The notes beneath the pieces were generated by a model. It made no database searches. It was not told where the DNA came from and was given only the letters and a program-made list of their open reading frames with translations. Source: Erigeron canadensis (Eukaryota > Streptophyta > Magnoliopsida > Asterales > Asteraceae). From it: a stretch of 64,000 nucleotides of DNA. This document shows, one piece after another, positions 44,897 through 57,811 of the stretch. Where the stretch lies: positions 18,292,501-18,356,500 of the forward strand of contig NC_057761.1 in assembly GCF_010389155.1 (NCBI RefSeq). The letters run 5' to 3'. The stretch's first letter is position 1; the number at the start of each line of letters is the position of its first letter. A program made the translations under genes and the position numbers.

Positions 44897-46790
44897 GGAG
44901 AACCAAGGAAGGCTATCAGTCTTTGGTATGTTGACAGTGGATGCTCTCGGCACATGATAGGGGACAAGCATGTTTTGTCCAACTATGAAGATATAAATAG
45001 TTCTTACGTTAGTTTCACAGGTCCCAAGGGCGGCAACATCTCGGGCCAAGGTGATGTTTTCAATGGGAAGATTACGCTGGAGAAAGTCAATTATGTGGAA
45101 CAGTTAGCACATAAACTATTAAGTGTTTCTCAGATTTGTGACAAGGGAAACAATGTCCATTTTACTGAGAAAGAAGCACTTATATTGAAACTGGGATATG
45201 TTATTCCGGATGACTGGATCCTGCTAAAAGCTCCTAGGAAGAGAGACATCTATGGCCTTGTGTTAGGTGTTGATGATCCTAAGGACTCTGTTGCTTATTA
45301 ACGAAAGCAAACGAATCTGAATCTTTACTATGGCATAGAAGAATGGGACATATTAATTTCCGAAAGATGAATGACATTGTCAAACATGGTTTGGTTGACG
45401 GCGTTCCCATGAAACGGTTTGGAATGGAAGACAAATGTGTACCTTGTTTGAAAGGTAAACAAAAAAAGTTTGCACATAAACCGAAGAAAGAAAACTCTAT
45501 TGCCAATCCTTTCGAGTTACTTCACATGGATTTATTTGGTCCAGTAAATGTAAGAAGTATTGGTGGGATGTACTACTGTTTGGTGGTTACTGATGATTAC
45601 TCGAGATTCTCATGGGTATTCTTTCTTAAATCGAAAGATGAAACTCCGCAGATTTTGATAAATTTCTTTGTCGAAACTGAAAACATTTATGAAGTTTGTG
45701 TTAAGAGAATCAGGAGTGACAACGGAACTGAATTCAAGAATAATGTGATGAATGTCTTTTGTTTGTCAAAGGGAATCCAACAACAATACAGTTCTCCGTA
45801 TGTACCACAACAGAATGAAGTTGCTGAAAGAAAGAATAGGACTCTAATCGAGACAGTCATAACTATGCTTGCAGATTCAGGGCTTCCTACTATGTGTTGG
45901 GGGGAGGCAGTGAATATATCTTGTCATATTTTAAATAGGGTTACTGTATTTAAGCGTCATAATAAGACATGTTATGAGCTTCTACATAAGAAGAAACCAA
46001 ATTTACAGAATGTTGAACCATCTGGTGTACCGTGTACCTTCTTGAAGTATCTACCTCAGTCAAAGTTTGATCCAAAGGTTAAAGAGGGATTTCTCATGGG
46101 TTATAAACCGGGAACATCAATTCGACGGGTTTACAACAAACAAACTGGCAAAGTTGATTTGGGAACAAATGTCAAGATTCTCAGTCACAAGCCCGCTATT
46201 CATTCTGGAACTGGCAAGAATTTCGATTATGATAGTATGTTTAGTTCATTACACGGTCCTGCTTCTTATTCAGATCCTGAGACATTTGATGATGTGATTA
46301 TTTTAAGAGATCACATGGATTATGCTCCGACATCTCAGCCTGCTCGAAATGTTGATACTACTCCAACCAAAGATAAGTCTAGTACTGTTGTTGGTAAAGG
46401 TAGTAATAACAAGGATAAGACGCCAGATTCAATTAATACTGAACCCGAGAACACTACACCACTATCTCCATCCAAGGTTTCATTGCCTGATGATGATACT
46501 ATTTCTGAAGAATCGGAAGATGAATTTAGTTCTCCAGAGTTGCAGATTCAAACGAACTTAGGAGAAAATCTAAATGTTGATTCGGTTCCTCAACGAAGAA
46601 TAAATAAAGATCATCCAGTTGAGAATATTCTTGGAGATGCTTCAGTGCCTGTACGAACTAGAAATCAGTTGAATCAAGAGATGACTAGTTTGTTTTGTGA
46701 AGTGAAGAACTCTGGTATTATAACTGAGTGTCTATATACTGGTTTAATTTCACAAATAGAGCCTAAGAATATTAAGGCTGCACTAAAAGA
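44897..46790 (+). pseudogene. Element A protease and integrase
   Basis: Protease has the intact DSGCSRHM motif in LWYVDSGCSRHMIGDK. A frameshift near 45,290 (DSVAY then stop) breaks the link to integrase. The integrase zinc ligands are HRRMGHINF and CVPC; the catalytic acids are D in HMDLFGP, D in RSDNGTEF and E in [10 protein letters not shown] (all present). The C-terminal part has [16 protein letters not shown], then an acidic Ser/Thr/Asp-rich linker, and [14 protein letters not shown] leading to RT. Element B's copy at 57,848-59,218 and 63,121-63,628 aligns over the whole length. Confidence 0.87.
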
Positions 46791-48301
46791 TCCATGTTGG
46801 GTTGAAACAATGCAAGAAGAATTAGCTCAATTTGAGAAACTTGGAGTTTGGGAGTTATTACTAGTAGATGTGCCAAGAAGTAAAGAACCGATTGGAACTC
46901 GTTGGGTATATAAATGCAAACGAGATGACAAAGGAGTTGTTACTAGAAATAAAGCACGTTTGGTTGTTCAGGGGTTTGCACAACGAGAAGGATATGACTA
47001 TAACGAAACTTTTGCACCAGTTGCTAGGATTGAAGCTATAAGGTTATTTTTTAGCCTATGCAAGTTTCAAAGGTATAAAGGTGTATCAGTTAGACGTTAA
47101 GAGTGCCTTCTTATACGGTGAAGTTAAAGAAGAAGTGTATGTTCACCAACCACCGGGGTTTGAAGATCCGAATTATCCAAGAAGAGCATATCGTTTGGAT
47201 AAGGCTCTTTATGGATTACATCAAGCACCCAGAGTGTGGTATGAGAAGTTGTCGACACATTTGTTGACAAATGGATTTACAAGAGGATCGATAGACAGCA
47301 CATTGTTTATCAAGTGGAAGAAGCGAGATTATTTGATTGTACAAGTTTATGTTGATGATAACATTTTTGGTTCATCCAATACGAATATGTGCAAAGAATT
47401 TGAAATGAGCATGAAAAAGGAAATCGAAATGAGTGCTATGGGGGAATTACAATTTTTCCTCGGACTACAAGTAGATCAAAGGAAAGATGGATTTTTCATT
47501 CACCAGTCTAAGTATGTCGATGACATCTTGGAGAGGTTTCAAATGTTAGAGTCCAAGAAATATGGTACTCCTATTAAGCAAAATCATAGCTTAGGAGTTG
47601 TTGATCCTAATGATGAACTTGTGGATGCAACTTATTATCGTGCTATCATTGGCTCATTGATGTATCTGACTGCTTCGCGTCCAGATATTATGTTCGCTGT
47701 TTGTCTATGCGCTAGATTTCAAGCTAGTCCGAAAGAGTCACATTTGATTGCAGCAAAATGTATTCTACGTTATCTTAAGGGAAACCAAGGGCTTGGTCTA
47801 TGGTATCCAATGGGAGGAACGTTTGATTTTGTTGCATATACTGATTCGGACTTTGGCGGTTGTAACAATGACAGAAAGTCTACGACTGCAGGTTGTCAGT
47901 TTTTAGGAGGAAGATTAGTATCGTGGCAATGCAAAAAGCAGACATGTGTTGCTCAGTCTTCATGTGAGGCAGAGGATATGGCTGCTGGTAGCTGTTGTTC
48001 ACAGGTATTGTGGATTCAGCAACAACTTCGTGACTACGGTATGGATTTTCTTGATACTCCTATTAAAATAGACAATAAGTCAGCTATAGATATTACTAAT
48101 AACCCTGTCATGCATAAGGTCACCAAGCATATTGATATTAGGCATCATTTCTTGCGTGATTGTGCCCAAAAGAAGTTAATTCATTTGGAAAAGGTTATAA
48201 CCGATGATAATTTAGCTGATCTGTATACCAAAGCATTTGATAAGACTCGGTTTGAGAAGTTAATTCTTCTCAATTGGATGAAGAATGCTGATTCGTATTA
48301 A
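46791..48301 (+). pseudogene. Element A reverse transcriptase and RNase H
   Basis: RT opens with [40 protein letters not shown] and [13 protein letters not shown] frameshift at about 47,085-47,095 follows, then [14 protein letters not shown], the catalytic YVDD (VQVYVDDNIFGSS), FFLGLQVD and YLTASRPDIMFAV. RNase H keeps YTDSDFGGCNNDRKST, the catalytic Glu in SCEAED, and IDNKSAIDITNN, and ends KNADSY with TAA at 48,299-48,301. Apart from the frameshift, the motifs are complete. This copy shows what element B lost. Confidence 0.88.
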
Positions 48302-49408
48302 ATCTCTCAAAGAACTGATTTTGTAAGTTTGTGTCTGTAAATAGTTAGAGTCATAAAAATACAAAAAGAGTTCTTAGTATAAGATGATTAGAAGTGAGGA
48401 TACTTTAGCTTTTAAGCCTGCTTAATCGTAATATAACTGTTTAGTTCAGTGATTACAATATAGGATATATTGGTAGGCACAAAGTAGAAAGGTTTCCTTA
48501 AATCTGAACTTAATTCATACAATGTTCTAAGGGAAACATATTCAGATATATAGCTGAAAATGCTTGCTTTTCAGAAATGGTTAGATCTCGTCCTTAAATT
48601 CTGTGAAAGATCTAGCATTACTATAGGGTTTATTCAGTCTATATACAAAAGTTTCTACAAGTCAAGAGCATGAAAGTTAATTTAGTTATAATGTGATAAT
48701 ATTATTCTGGTAATGCAAATGAATTAAATGTAAATTAAGGGGCTAATGTGGTTTTTGAGATTCGGATAAGTATGTCCTCGGGGTGTCTTCGTATACCTAG
48801 CCTACCTAAAGCTTCCAACTTGGGATAGGTTGTCAGAAAGTTCGCTACACGGGTCTCATCGAAAATTACGGGTTCCCAAATATAATGAAATTCAAGAACA
48901 AATAAAGATTAAAGTCGCAAGATACTAAATTCAATTAAAATTTAATCTTAAAAAGTGTCTCATGGTTTGTTTAAGGAAGTTTTTGGATATATATTGAATA
49001 TTTGTTATCTTAGTGCTTGTGTCGATTATGAGAGTAAATCTGAATGTGGGTCACATAAGTTCGCAAATAATTAATGTGGCATGAGTAACTTACTAGGTTA
49101 CATGGTGACTGTCCTTGGCTAAAGTAATACGAAAGTGTCGCAACCCAAAGGAAACTGGAAGTACCGAGTGTTTAAGATGACAAATATACCGGTAATCGTT
49201 GTTGGGTCACTATTCGTAACTAATAATAAGATAATGTTTTCTCACCCGCAGGCTTATGTAAATGCTAATCTGATCTAATCTGCGGAAACTTAAGTTTTCT
49301 TGTAATAAATAAAGTAGTTTAGTTTTTATTTTGTTTTTAGTTTATTTTTATTTTTAATTTTTTTTTTTATTTATTTTTATTTTGGTTTTTGTAATAAGTG
49401 TCAATTTG
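48302..49408 (+). other. Element A non-coding spacer after pol
   Basis: No coding potential. It begins AATCTCTCAAAGAACTGATTT and matches, in reverse, the spacer of element B from 56,998 down to about 55,900. It ends in a T/TA-rich stretch (about 49,320-49,395) at the point where B is inserted. Confidence 0.75.
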
Positions 49409-50060
49409 TGTAAGGTGCCCTATTGTTGCTTGGATCGTAATAAGACGCGATTCGTTATGTCAAGAGTGCGGAATCCTCTTGAGATAACTAGATTGCTATT
49501 GCCTTTCGTTGATTAATGAGTGATTAACCGACCCAAGGAGATGCACAAGGCTTGTGGTTCGTGTAGGAGGCTACACGAAGGAATAATTAACCTTAGATCG
49601 TAAATTCGTAAATAACTCTCAAGAATTCGAAAACGATTCACCTAATTCCGTAGATTAGGTCTTGTATTTATACTAATTGATATTGGGTTCGTGTGGGCTT
49701 AGGCCTTAATTGCGTAATTAAGCCTGAATAAACAATAAGTCGACTTACCTCATGCTGACGTCAGCACGAGGGACGTGCCTTTTACTCTTTGTTTGACTTC
49801 GTTTGGCTCGTACATAACATCCAATCACCGTTTAAGTGTTCTACGACACTTATAAACCTTGATTCTATGTTCTTGTACCTGCAAAACAATATATAACACA
49901 CAAACACAATACAAAACATAAACAGATATAATATTGAAGTTCAAACGTAATCATTAAATATCAACATAAGTTCTTATTTAAATGATTATAAACAAGTTCC
50001 TAAAAACGTAAACAATAATCAAATCTATGTTGCGATTGTCACAACGAATCTGCATCTACA
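49409..50060 (-). repeat. Element B 3' LTR (652 bp)
   Basis: On the minus strand it runs from TGTAGATGCAGATTCG at 50,060 to GGGCACCTTACA at 49,409. TATA box TATAAATA at 49,672-49,665. One copy of the TGACGTCA palindrome at 49,748-49,771 with one mismatch. Clearly homologous to the A LTR in reverse, with small gaps. Confidence 0.9.
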
Positions 50061-50080
50061 GACTCCCCCTTGACGATTGC
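50061..50080 (-). other. Element B polypurine tract
   Basis: CGTCAAGGGGGAGTC on the minus strand directly precedes the LTR start TGTAGATG. This fixes the direction of the element and shows the LTR is the 3' one. Confidence 0.85.
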
Positions 50081-50121
50081 AACTAGATCTCTTTAAAGTC
50101 TTCAAAACTTGAACTTCAAAG

Positions 50122-53100
50122 CTATCCATTAAACAAAAGTCTGATACTATTCGCATGAATTCTCTCTTGCAAACAGTGTGCGAGAATGTTGTGATAGCGT
50201 CTTTCCTCTACTCTCCAAAAATCTACAGCTGAGCAAGGTGTATCTAAAAGTCTTCTTTGATCACCTCTTGACAAATTGACAACCTGCATTGGATCATACA
50301 TGCGTAGCAACATCTGTTTCTTTGAATCATCAATAAACATCTGTGCTTCGCCTGACTTGATATCTATCTGCAAAAATGTCATCTCCGTCAGCATGTCTTG
50401 ATCCCATCTGATAGCGGGAACCTTCTTAACACATTTAATTCTTCTCTGAACATACCTAAATGTGCCATCTGGATTCTTAATCTTCTTCAAAGATGTTGGC
50501 TTTATCAACCTTTCTTCTGGCTTCAGACCTCTAACACTGAAATACTTAATTCTTTCATCTCTGAATCTATTCCAGTAGAAATCTGCAAGTCCATTGCTCT
50601 GAAGATTAACGAACCAGTGTCTTCCCAGATCTATCATGTCTGAATCACTGAGAAAGTGAAAATGTCTTTGACTTATTTACATGTACTGGCAACCCTCCTT
50701 TCTCTTGATAATAAACAATTTGATTTTGTGATCATAGAAACAACTTTGTATCACTGAGAAGTATTTGGGTGCATCCTTGTCCGAGACATATTCCCAAAAC
50801 ATTGATGGTTTATACGTATCACGTATCATCAAACCAGTATGTCCTCTATAACCTGGAATTAGTCTATCAATAATAAACTCATGATCTTGCTGTACCGGAG
50901 GTATATTAAATCTTCCAAGGTCAACCTCTCGTGTAGCATCTATATTCCAGTATAGATCAAAAATATTGTTATGTCTTTCATCGACTATATTTGCATATAC
51001 AGCAAATCTTAACCTTGCAGCATTTTTAGGTTCATCTGGACTATCTCTGATTGGATTGAGATTGAGATGTTCTATTTCAGCTATCGGTTCAACTTGAATA
51101 ACTTCATCTTCATTAAATACACGATCAAAGTCATAAGGTGTCTCAAGCAACCTTTGTCTATCAGCTTCCGAAGTAATGAACTCTTCTTCTTCAAAATCTT
51201 CATCATCGATACTTTCTAGATCTTCTTCAGCATCAAGATCGTCCAATGCACCTATTGTTTGAAGCTTATCTGCAATTCAAACAATTTGCATATACAAAGA
51301 TAAAGAACATAAATCACAAGTCAAGACATAATAAAGTAGTATAAATACATTAACAGAAATTAAAATAAATAATACTATATCATAAATATAATGTAACAAT
51401 TACATTAATATTTATCTTATAATCTTTATCTGATTTAACTTACAACAATAATATTATATCATAAATATAATGTAACACATACATTTATATTTATCTTATA
51501 ATCATTATTTTTCATTACTCGAGTATTTTAAAATTACACTGTCAATATGTTAAGCCGAACAAAATAATTCTTTGATAACTATTCTAAGTTGAATAACACT
51601 TTGATTAACACTCTAAACTGTTATTATAACTCAAGTAATCAATACAAAATTAATAGCACTAAAGTTCATAATCCGAATCTGACTCTGACTCTGAAGATGT
51701 ATGAGTTAACTCTAACTGTCATTTCATTTGATCCCTAAGTGATCCTGGATCATAATAATCATCATAATCCATAATCTCAGCTCTAGCTCTCATATGAGCT
51801 TGTGGATCATATCCCAATCTCTTTTCTAGTCTATGCACAATTAAAGGGTGCAAATCTGACTCTGTAGAGGCATTGGTAGTAGAAACAGTCTTAGTTGACT
51901 CACTATCCTGAGTAGATTTTCCTTTGCTATTTTCTTTTTCTTTAGTAATATGAGGATCATTCACTATCTCCCTTTCTATTCTATCAGAAATAGAATCGGA
52001 GTTACCTGAATTGGAATCTTCCCCATCACCATTGTTATCTGGATCATCAGGTCCTGCATCTGGAGTTGTCATCACAGCTTTGCCTTTATCTTGAGTCCCA
52101 GAAGTACTAGGACCAGCTGTACCAGCAATCTCTGACTCTCTTTGTCTTGATGACTCCCCTGAACATCAGCAGTCTCTGTATCCATAGCAGCATCATCAAC
52201 AACATCTTGATCTTGACCCTGATTCTTTGGCTCACCTAGTTGTGTTTGATCTTGATCTTGAGCTGGATCTTGATCTTCATGATCATCATCTCTATTCTTC
52301 TTTACAAGCTCATCATCTCTACAACCATCCTTATCTCCCCCTTGAGCCAAGAATTGGTCAAGTCTAGATCCAAGAGAATGAACAAGAGCTGTCATAACAT
52401 CCATCTCTTCCTGATGCTTAGCAGCTTGGAGCTTTAGCTGACTCTCCAAAGCTGTAACCCTCATCTCCAACATCTTCTTCTCTGAAAATAAACAACTCAG
52501 CTGCACTTGAACAGGTACAGGTGGACGTGAAGTAGAAGCAACGTCAGATGTAGAGACCTGAGGGAGCATCGCAGCTTCAAACGAAGGCATACGAGCACTA
52601 GCAGTTCCTGTGGGAGGCATTTGTGGTCTTTGCAACGGAGCCAACAGACGTCCATGATAGTAGAAACAGGAACTGTCGCCTGAATAGGAGCAGACGAAGG
52701 CCTAGGAGCAACAAGTGTCAGAACTGGAGACTCCGAAACAGCAGGAATCGTAACAGTTGTAGCTTCAGTGACAACTTGTGCGCGAGAACCAATTCCCCTT
52801 ATAATAAACTTTGGTCTCGACCTTCTCTCCCCAACACTAACACCAGCAGCAATAAAAGCAGACACAGATGCGGAAACCTCAGAGACAAAAGCTCTGAAAG
52901 CAGCAACCACTGGAGTATCACCAACAACAGGTGCATGAGACCTCTCCATGGCTTCACTGTATGCAGCGAATTCTCTATCAACCTCAGCCTGAGATCTTGC
53001 ATGTCTTCTTCGCTTCGGCAGTCTTTCTTCCTCTTCTTCTTCTTCTGAGTCCTCAACAACATTAACCGGGACTTCAGAAGAACCAACAGTAACATCAACT

Positions 53101-54131
53101 GGAGCAGAGGTAGAAGTAAAACCTCCAGCAGATGTAGATACAAGATTTGTAGGATCATCAATATCCTCCATATCAGAGTCATGCTCCAAATCACCAGCAT
53201 ACAGAGGAACATCGTTGAGTCCCTCAAACTGATCAGCTCTTTCTTCTTGAGGAGCATCCTGAGCCTGATCATCATCACTAGCAGCAGCACCAGCTTCTTC
53301 ATCCTCCCAACCTTGTCGAGGTGCGACATAGTTAGGGTTAAGCAAATGTCCGAACAAAGGTGGATTATCAACCTCAATCGGAACATTTCTTCCCGACAAG
53401 TGCTTCAAACTTTCAGCAAATGCCTTATAAGTAAGACGACCTAGATTGAACGTAGGACCGTCAAATGGCAAATCAGCTGCAAAGTGACGAATTAGGATCA
53501 TCACAAATCTTGGAAACAGAAAGAATTTCTTGTCTGTACCAAATGATCTCAACTGCCTCTCCAAATTATCAAAAATGTACTGAGAGAAGCTGTATGGCTT
53601 GTTCAGCACTAAGGCAACCATCTGAGAAGCGTTCTGAATATTCATCTGGTCATAGCCTATACTCCTATGACTAATGGCCCTCAACAAATAGTGAGCAAGA
53701 AGCTTCCATTTGCCACGTAGATGATTCCTGAAGTATGGGTGAGTAATAGCTCCAGTATACCCCATACGACGTAGAGCACCGTCGCAAAATTCCTCAGAGA
53801 ATTCAGTCGGACCTTGCTCTATGGCGACATCACCTAAGTGTAAAATAGTCCGTAAGTCTCCAGCAGAAAAAGAGAATGAACGTCCCCCAACAGTAGTGCG
53901 TATGTATGTATGAGCACCCATCTGCACTGAACGGGCTGAGTTCCAGAATTCTCTAATGAGACTTATCACCAACGGAGGATTCTCTGTGACAGCAAAATGG
54001 ACACGAGAACGTGCAAGAAATTGAAGGACACCGTGAAACTCTGCAGTGCACCCCGTCTGCGTAATGCTGAGATCGAGTGCAGCATTGTGCTCCTTGACGA
54101 ACACACGAGCATTATTACCTTGTCCTGCCAT
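50122..54131 (-). pseudogene. Element B third ORF (ORF3), long extra protein
   Basis: I start at MAGQGNNARVFVKEHN (54,131), just after an acceptor-like AG. Residues 25-125 hold FLARSRVHF, LIREFWNSARS and FSAGDLRTILHLGD, the block shared with element C ORF3. Then come FLFPRFVMILIRHFAAD, an acidic region with a run of Glu, a Pro/Ser region, a coiled coil (EKKMLEMRVTALESQLKLQ) and Asp/Gln-rich repeats. An acceptor TTGAATTGCAG near 51,270 starts the next part: an acidic stretch, FNIPPVQQDHEFIIDRLIPG, then WFVNLQSNGLADFYWNRFRD and YDPMQVVNLSRGDQRRLLD to the stop at 50,122. Frameshifts lie near 52,645 and 52,125, and a stop near 50,677. No enzyme motif or membrane span. Function unknown. Confidence 0.7.
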
Positions 54132-54133
54132 AC

Positions 54134-54695
54134 CTGCACAAAAACAGACAAAAACGACAAGAAAAACAAAAGTTAGAATAAACAAAACTTAAATTTAGGG
54201 TTTTGGTCGACTGCTTCGTGATGACGTCATCACGAGGAAGATCTCCTTCGTCGTGACGTCAGCACGAACCAGTATGAAACCCAGAACACGAAGTTAAAAC
54301 ATCTCCATATGATGTTAAAGTCGATCAAAAACATCATCGTGGACTTGTTTATGGTTCGTGTATGCCCAGAAAACAAAATCGAAACAAATTCGATGAACAC
54401 GAAGTTGGTTTGTGTTCTTCATGTGAATAGTGACTGAAACACAATTTTCTTTGATTAATCTTGATTTAACACTTGTTTACTTAAATTTTTGTTAGATTTA
54501 ACATGTTTAAACATTAATTAATCCAATTTTAAGTCCAATTTAAGTCCAAATCATCAAAAATCAAAGATCTAATTTGTGGTTCGTCTGAGTTACTGTTCAC
54601 GCAAGGCAAAATCAAAATTTGGGCATTATAACGACACAAAATCGTTCAAATTCATAGTTAAATCATCAATAATCAATCCTAGATCAAGTATTTAC
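54134..54695 (-). other. Putative 5'-UTR intron of element B ORF3
   Basis: The donor GTAAATACTTG at 54,695 follows TTTGTTG. The acceptor is a long T-rich tract ending TCTGTTTTTGTGCAG at 54,134, three bases before the ORF3 ATG. The length of 562 bases is normal for a plant leader intron. Two further TGACGTCA-type palindromes lie inside, at 54,214-54,237 and about 54,250-54,269. Confidence 0.5.
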
Positions 54696-54841
54696 CAACA
54701 AACTAGGATGATTAATATGAAAAGAAGATGAAATCGATCGAAAATAAGGACGGATGAACAGTGGCACGAGGTAGACGAAGTTCGTGTGATTATTTTAGGG
54801 TTAATTTTGAGTAAATGGTAACTAATGAATAGTAATAACCC

Positions 54842-54937
54842 ATATATATATTCGAATCCACATGGGCCGGGCCGAACACGGAGTTCGTGGACTTCGTGAT
54901 GACGTCAGCGCGAGGCATGCTGACGTCAGCACGAGGT
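54842..54937 (-). promoter_or_regulatory. Putative promoter of element B ORF3
   Basis: On the minus strand: two palindromes around GCTGACGTCA (54,937-54,892), then GGCCCGGCCCATG (54,873-54,861; GGCCCA is the plant TCP/site II motif), then a TATA box TATATATAT (54,850-54,842). The order repeats that of the element's own LTR promoter (palindrome, GGCCTAAGCCCA, TATA). TGACGTCA is the core bound by plant bZIP factors. Confidence 0.6.
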
Positions 54938-56998
54938 GATTCGAATTTCCAGATTTTAAACCACATAATCTCCATTTCTTAGCCAAATTTCGCGAATTTT
55001 CCATAAATTTAAACAAGGAAAAATCCCAGAAATTCCAGAAACATAAACCTGTAGATACTCGTTACTAAAAACCTGTATCTACTCGAATATGCTATCGTAA
55101 ATCATCCGTATTAACTTGTCATCACAATAATGTATCAAATAAATCTTACATTATTATCTTGACATAAAAACGATCATTTCTTCATTGATGTTTAACTCGA
55201 AAAAGTACAAACTTACATCAAAACACATTTAATGTATAATATATGACAAAATATCATATCAACAACCTATCACATTACATCTTAGGTTGTGATCTTGATA
55301 ATAACACTATAACCTATCACACTAAGTCTTAAGTTATTAAAGTAGATCATTCGTGTATCACTTGTAATCTCTGTAGAAGCAATTTCTGAACACCTTTTGT
55401 TGTCCGTTGCAATAAAATTCTATAGGCTGACAAACAAGCGAAAACAATTTTGCCTTCAATCAAACAATTTTGATATCATATAAAATGAGTTTATTATCTG
55501 TAACCTGCACACTTAACAAACTTCATTAATGCATCAAAATCAACAAGGTATCATCAATATACAAAACAACCAAAAGCTTAACCTATTGATAAAATAAAAT
55601 CTAAGGCAAGTCAAATCTTTGTCAAGCATACTTATCTACCAAAAACAATTGAAATTTCAAAAATTTAATTGAAACACATTCAAAAATATTTTGACTTTTC
55701 AATCTCCAAAACATTTCATTTTCTAAATTAAACAACTTATGTATTAATTAGAAAATCCATCTAGTAAACATTTATACCGTAAGCAACAAGACTTATATAA
55801 TTCACTAAGAATTATGACTTTTAATGCTTATCAAATCTCTCGTGCAATAAGAACTAGTTTGACACACAAACTGACACATATTACCAAAATAAAAATAAAG
55901 AGAAACAAAATAAAAAATAAAATAAAAATAAAAATAAACTAAGCTACTTTATTTATTTACAAGAAATTCTAAGTTTATGCAGATTAGATCAGATTAGCAT
56001 TTACATAAGTCTGCAAGTGAGAAATAATTCTCTTATTATTAGTTATGAACAGTGATTCAATCACGATTACCGGTATATTTGTCCTCTTAAACACTTGGTA
56101 CTTCCAGTTTCCTTTGAGTTATGACACTTTCGACATACCCTGGCCAAGGACAGTCACCATGTAACCTGACTAGCCTAATATGCCATTGAATAGTTTGCGA
56201 ACTTATGTGACCCACATTCAGATATACTTTCGTAATTGACACTAGCACTAAGATAACAAAAATTCAATGTATATTCAAAAACATCCTTAAACAAATCATG
56301 AGACACTTTTTAAATAGCTGAATTTAATTACTTTGTGATTTCTCATACTTGCTTCTGCATTTCATGATTTATAAGGAACCCGTGATTTTCTATGAGATTC
56401 ATGTAGCGAACTTTCTGACAACCTATCCCAAGTTGGAAGCTTTAGGTAGGCTAGGTATACGAAGACACCCCGAGGACATACTTGTCCGAATCTCAAAGAC
56501 CACATTAGCCCTTAATTTTCATTTATTTCATTTGCATAACAATATCACATTTAACTTTCATGCTCATGATTGGTAGAGGTTTTTGCCTATATATTGAACA
56601 AATCTTATAGTAATGCTAGATCTTTCACAAAATTTAAGGGCAAGATCAATTCATTACTGAAAAGCAAGCATTCTTAGCCATATATCTGAATATGTTTCCC
56701 ACAAGAACATTGTATAATTTAAGTTCAAATTAAGGAAACCTTGCTACTTTGTGTCTACCAATATATCCCAAATTGTAATCACTGAACTAAGCAGTTATAT
56801 TACGATTAAGCAGACTTAAAAGCTAAGTATCCTCACTTCTAATCATCTTACAACATTAACTTAAATCTCTCCATATTTTTGTAATTTTCTCATTTTTCAC
56901 ATTTTTATGGATTTTATGACACTAAGAACTCTTTTTGTATTTTTATGACTCTACCTATCTACAGACACAAACTTACAAAATTAGTTCTTTGAGAGATT
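54938..56998 (-). other. Element B non-coding spacer between pol and ORF3
   Basis: No coding potential. The right-hand part (about 55,900-56,998) matches A's spacer in reverse. It includes an A+T-rich stretch at 55,895-55,960 (AATAAAAATAAAAATAA). The left-hand part has no counterpart in the window because A is interrupted. Confidence 0.7.
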
Positions 56999-57811
56999 TT
57001 AATATGAATCAGCATTCTTCATCCCATTGAGAAGAATTAACTTCTCAAATCGAGCCTTATCAAATGCTTTGGTATACAGATCAGTTAAATTATCATCGGT
57101 TATAACCTTTTCCAAATGAATTAACTTCTTTTGGGCACAATCACCCAAGAAATGATGTCTAATATCAATATGCTTGGTGACCTTATGCATGACAAGGTTA
57201 TTTGTAATGTCTATTGCGGACTTATTGTTTATTCTAATAGGAGTATCAAGAAAATCCATATCGTAGTCACGAAGTTGTTGCTGAATCCACAATACCTGGG
57301 AACAGCAGCTACCAGCAACCATATACTCTGCCTCACATGAAGACTGAGCAACACATGTCTGCTTCTTGCATTGGCACGATACTAATCTCCCTCCTAACAA
57401 TTGACAACCTCCAGTCGTAGACTTTCTGTCATTGTTACAACCGCCAAAATCCGAATCAGTACATGCAACAAATTCAAACGTTCCTCCCATTGGATACCAT
57501 AGACCAAGCCCTTGGTTTCCCTTAAGATAACGTAAAATATGTTTTGCTGCAGTCAAATGTGACTCTTTCGGATTAGCTTGAAATCTACCACAAAGACAAA
57601 CAGCGAACATAATATCTGGACGTGAAGCAGTCAGATACATCAATGAGCCAATAATTGCACGATAATAAGTTGCATCCACAAGTTCATCTTTCGGATCAAG
57701 CACTCCTAAACCATGATTTTGCTGAATAGGAGTACCATATGTCTTGGACTCTAGCATGTTAAACCTCTCCAAGATGTCATCGACATACGTAGACTGGTAA
57801 ATAAAGAATCC
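56999..57811 (-). pseudogene. Element B RNase H and RT end
   Basis: Starting after the deletion scar, it reads GFFIYQSTYVDDILERFNML, then YRAIIGSLMYLTASRPDIMF, CTDSDFGGCNNDRKST, the catalytic Glu in SCEAEYM, and INNKSAIDITNN, ending KNADSY and a stop at 56,999. RNase H motifs are complete and the frame is open for 257 codons from 57,772. The YVDD visible here (STYVDDIL) is not the catalytic RT motif; it is the conserved QSKYVDDIL block that follows it in A. Confidence 0.87.

Larger units (their letters stand above)
40927..49408 (+). mobile_element. Copia element A, Sirevirus-like, interrupted by its relative B
   Basis: Plus-strand order: 5' LTR, PBS, leader, gag with two zinc knuckles, protease, integrase, RT, RNase H and part of the spacer before ORF3. 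At 49,408 the sequence jumps into the LTR end of element B in the opposite direction; the spacer of A matches B's spacer up to that point. The rest of A should continue beyond B, outside the window. It is the least damaged pol in the window but has stops and frameshifts. Confidence 0.85.

Noticed and set aside
54132..54185. Hydrophobic N-terminus before ORF3 of B (FILTFVFLVVFVCFCAG) as a signal peptide
   Set aside because: It is the translation of a T-rich tract ending in TGCAG, best read as an intron 3' end; ORF3 most likely starts at MAGQGNN.
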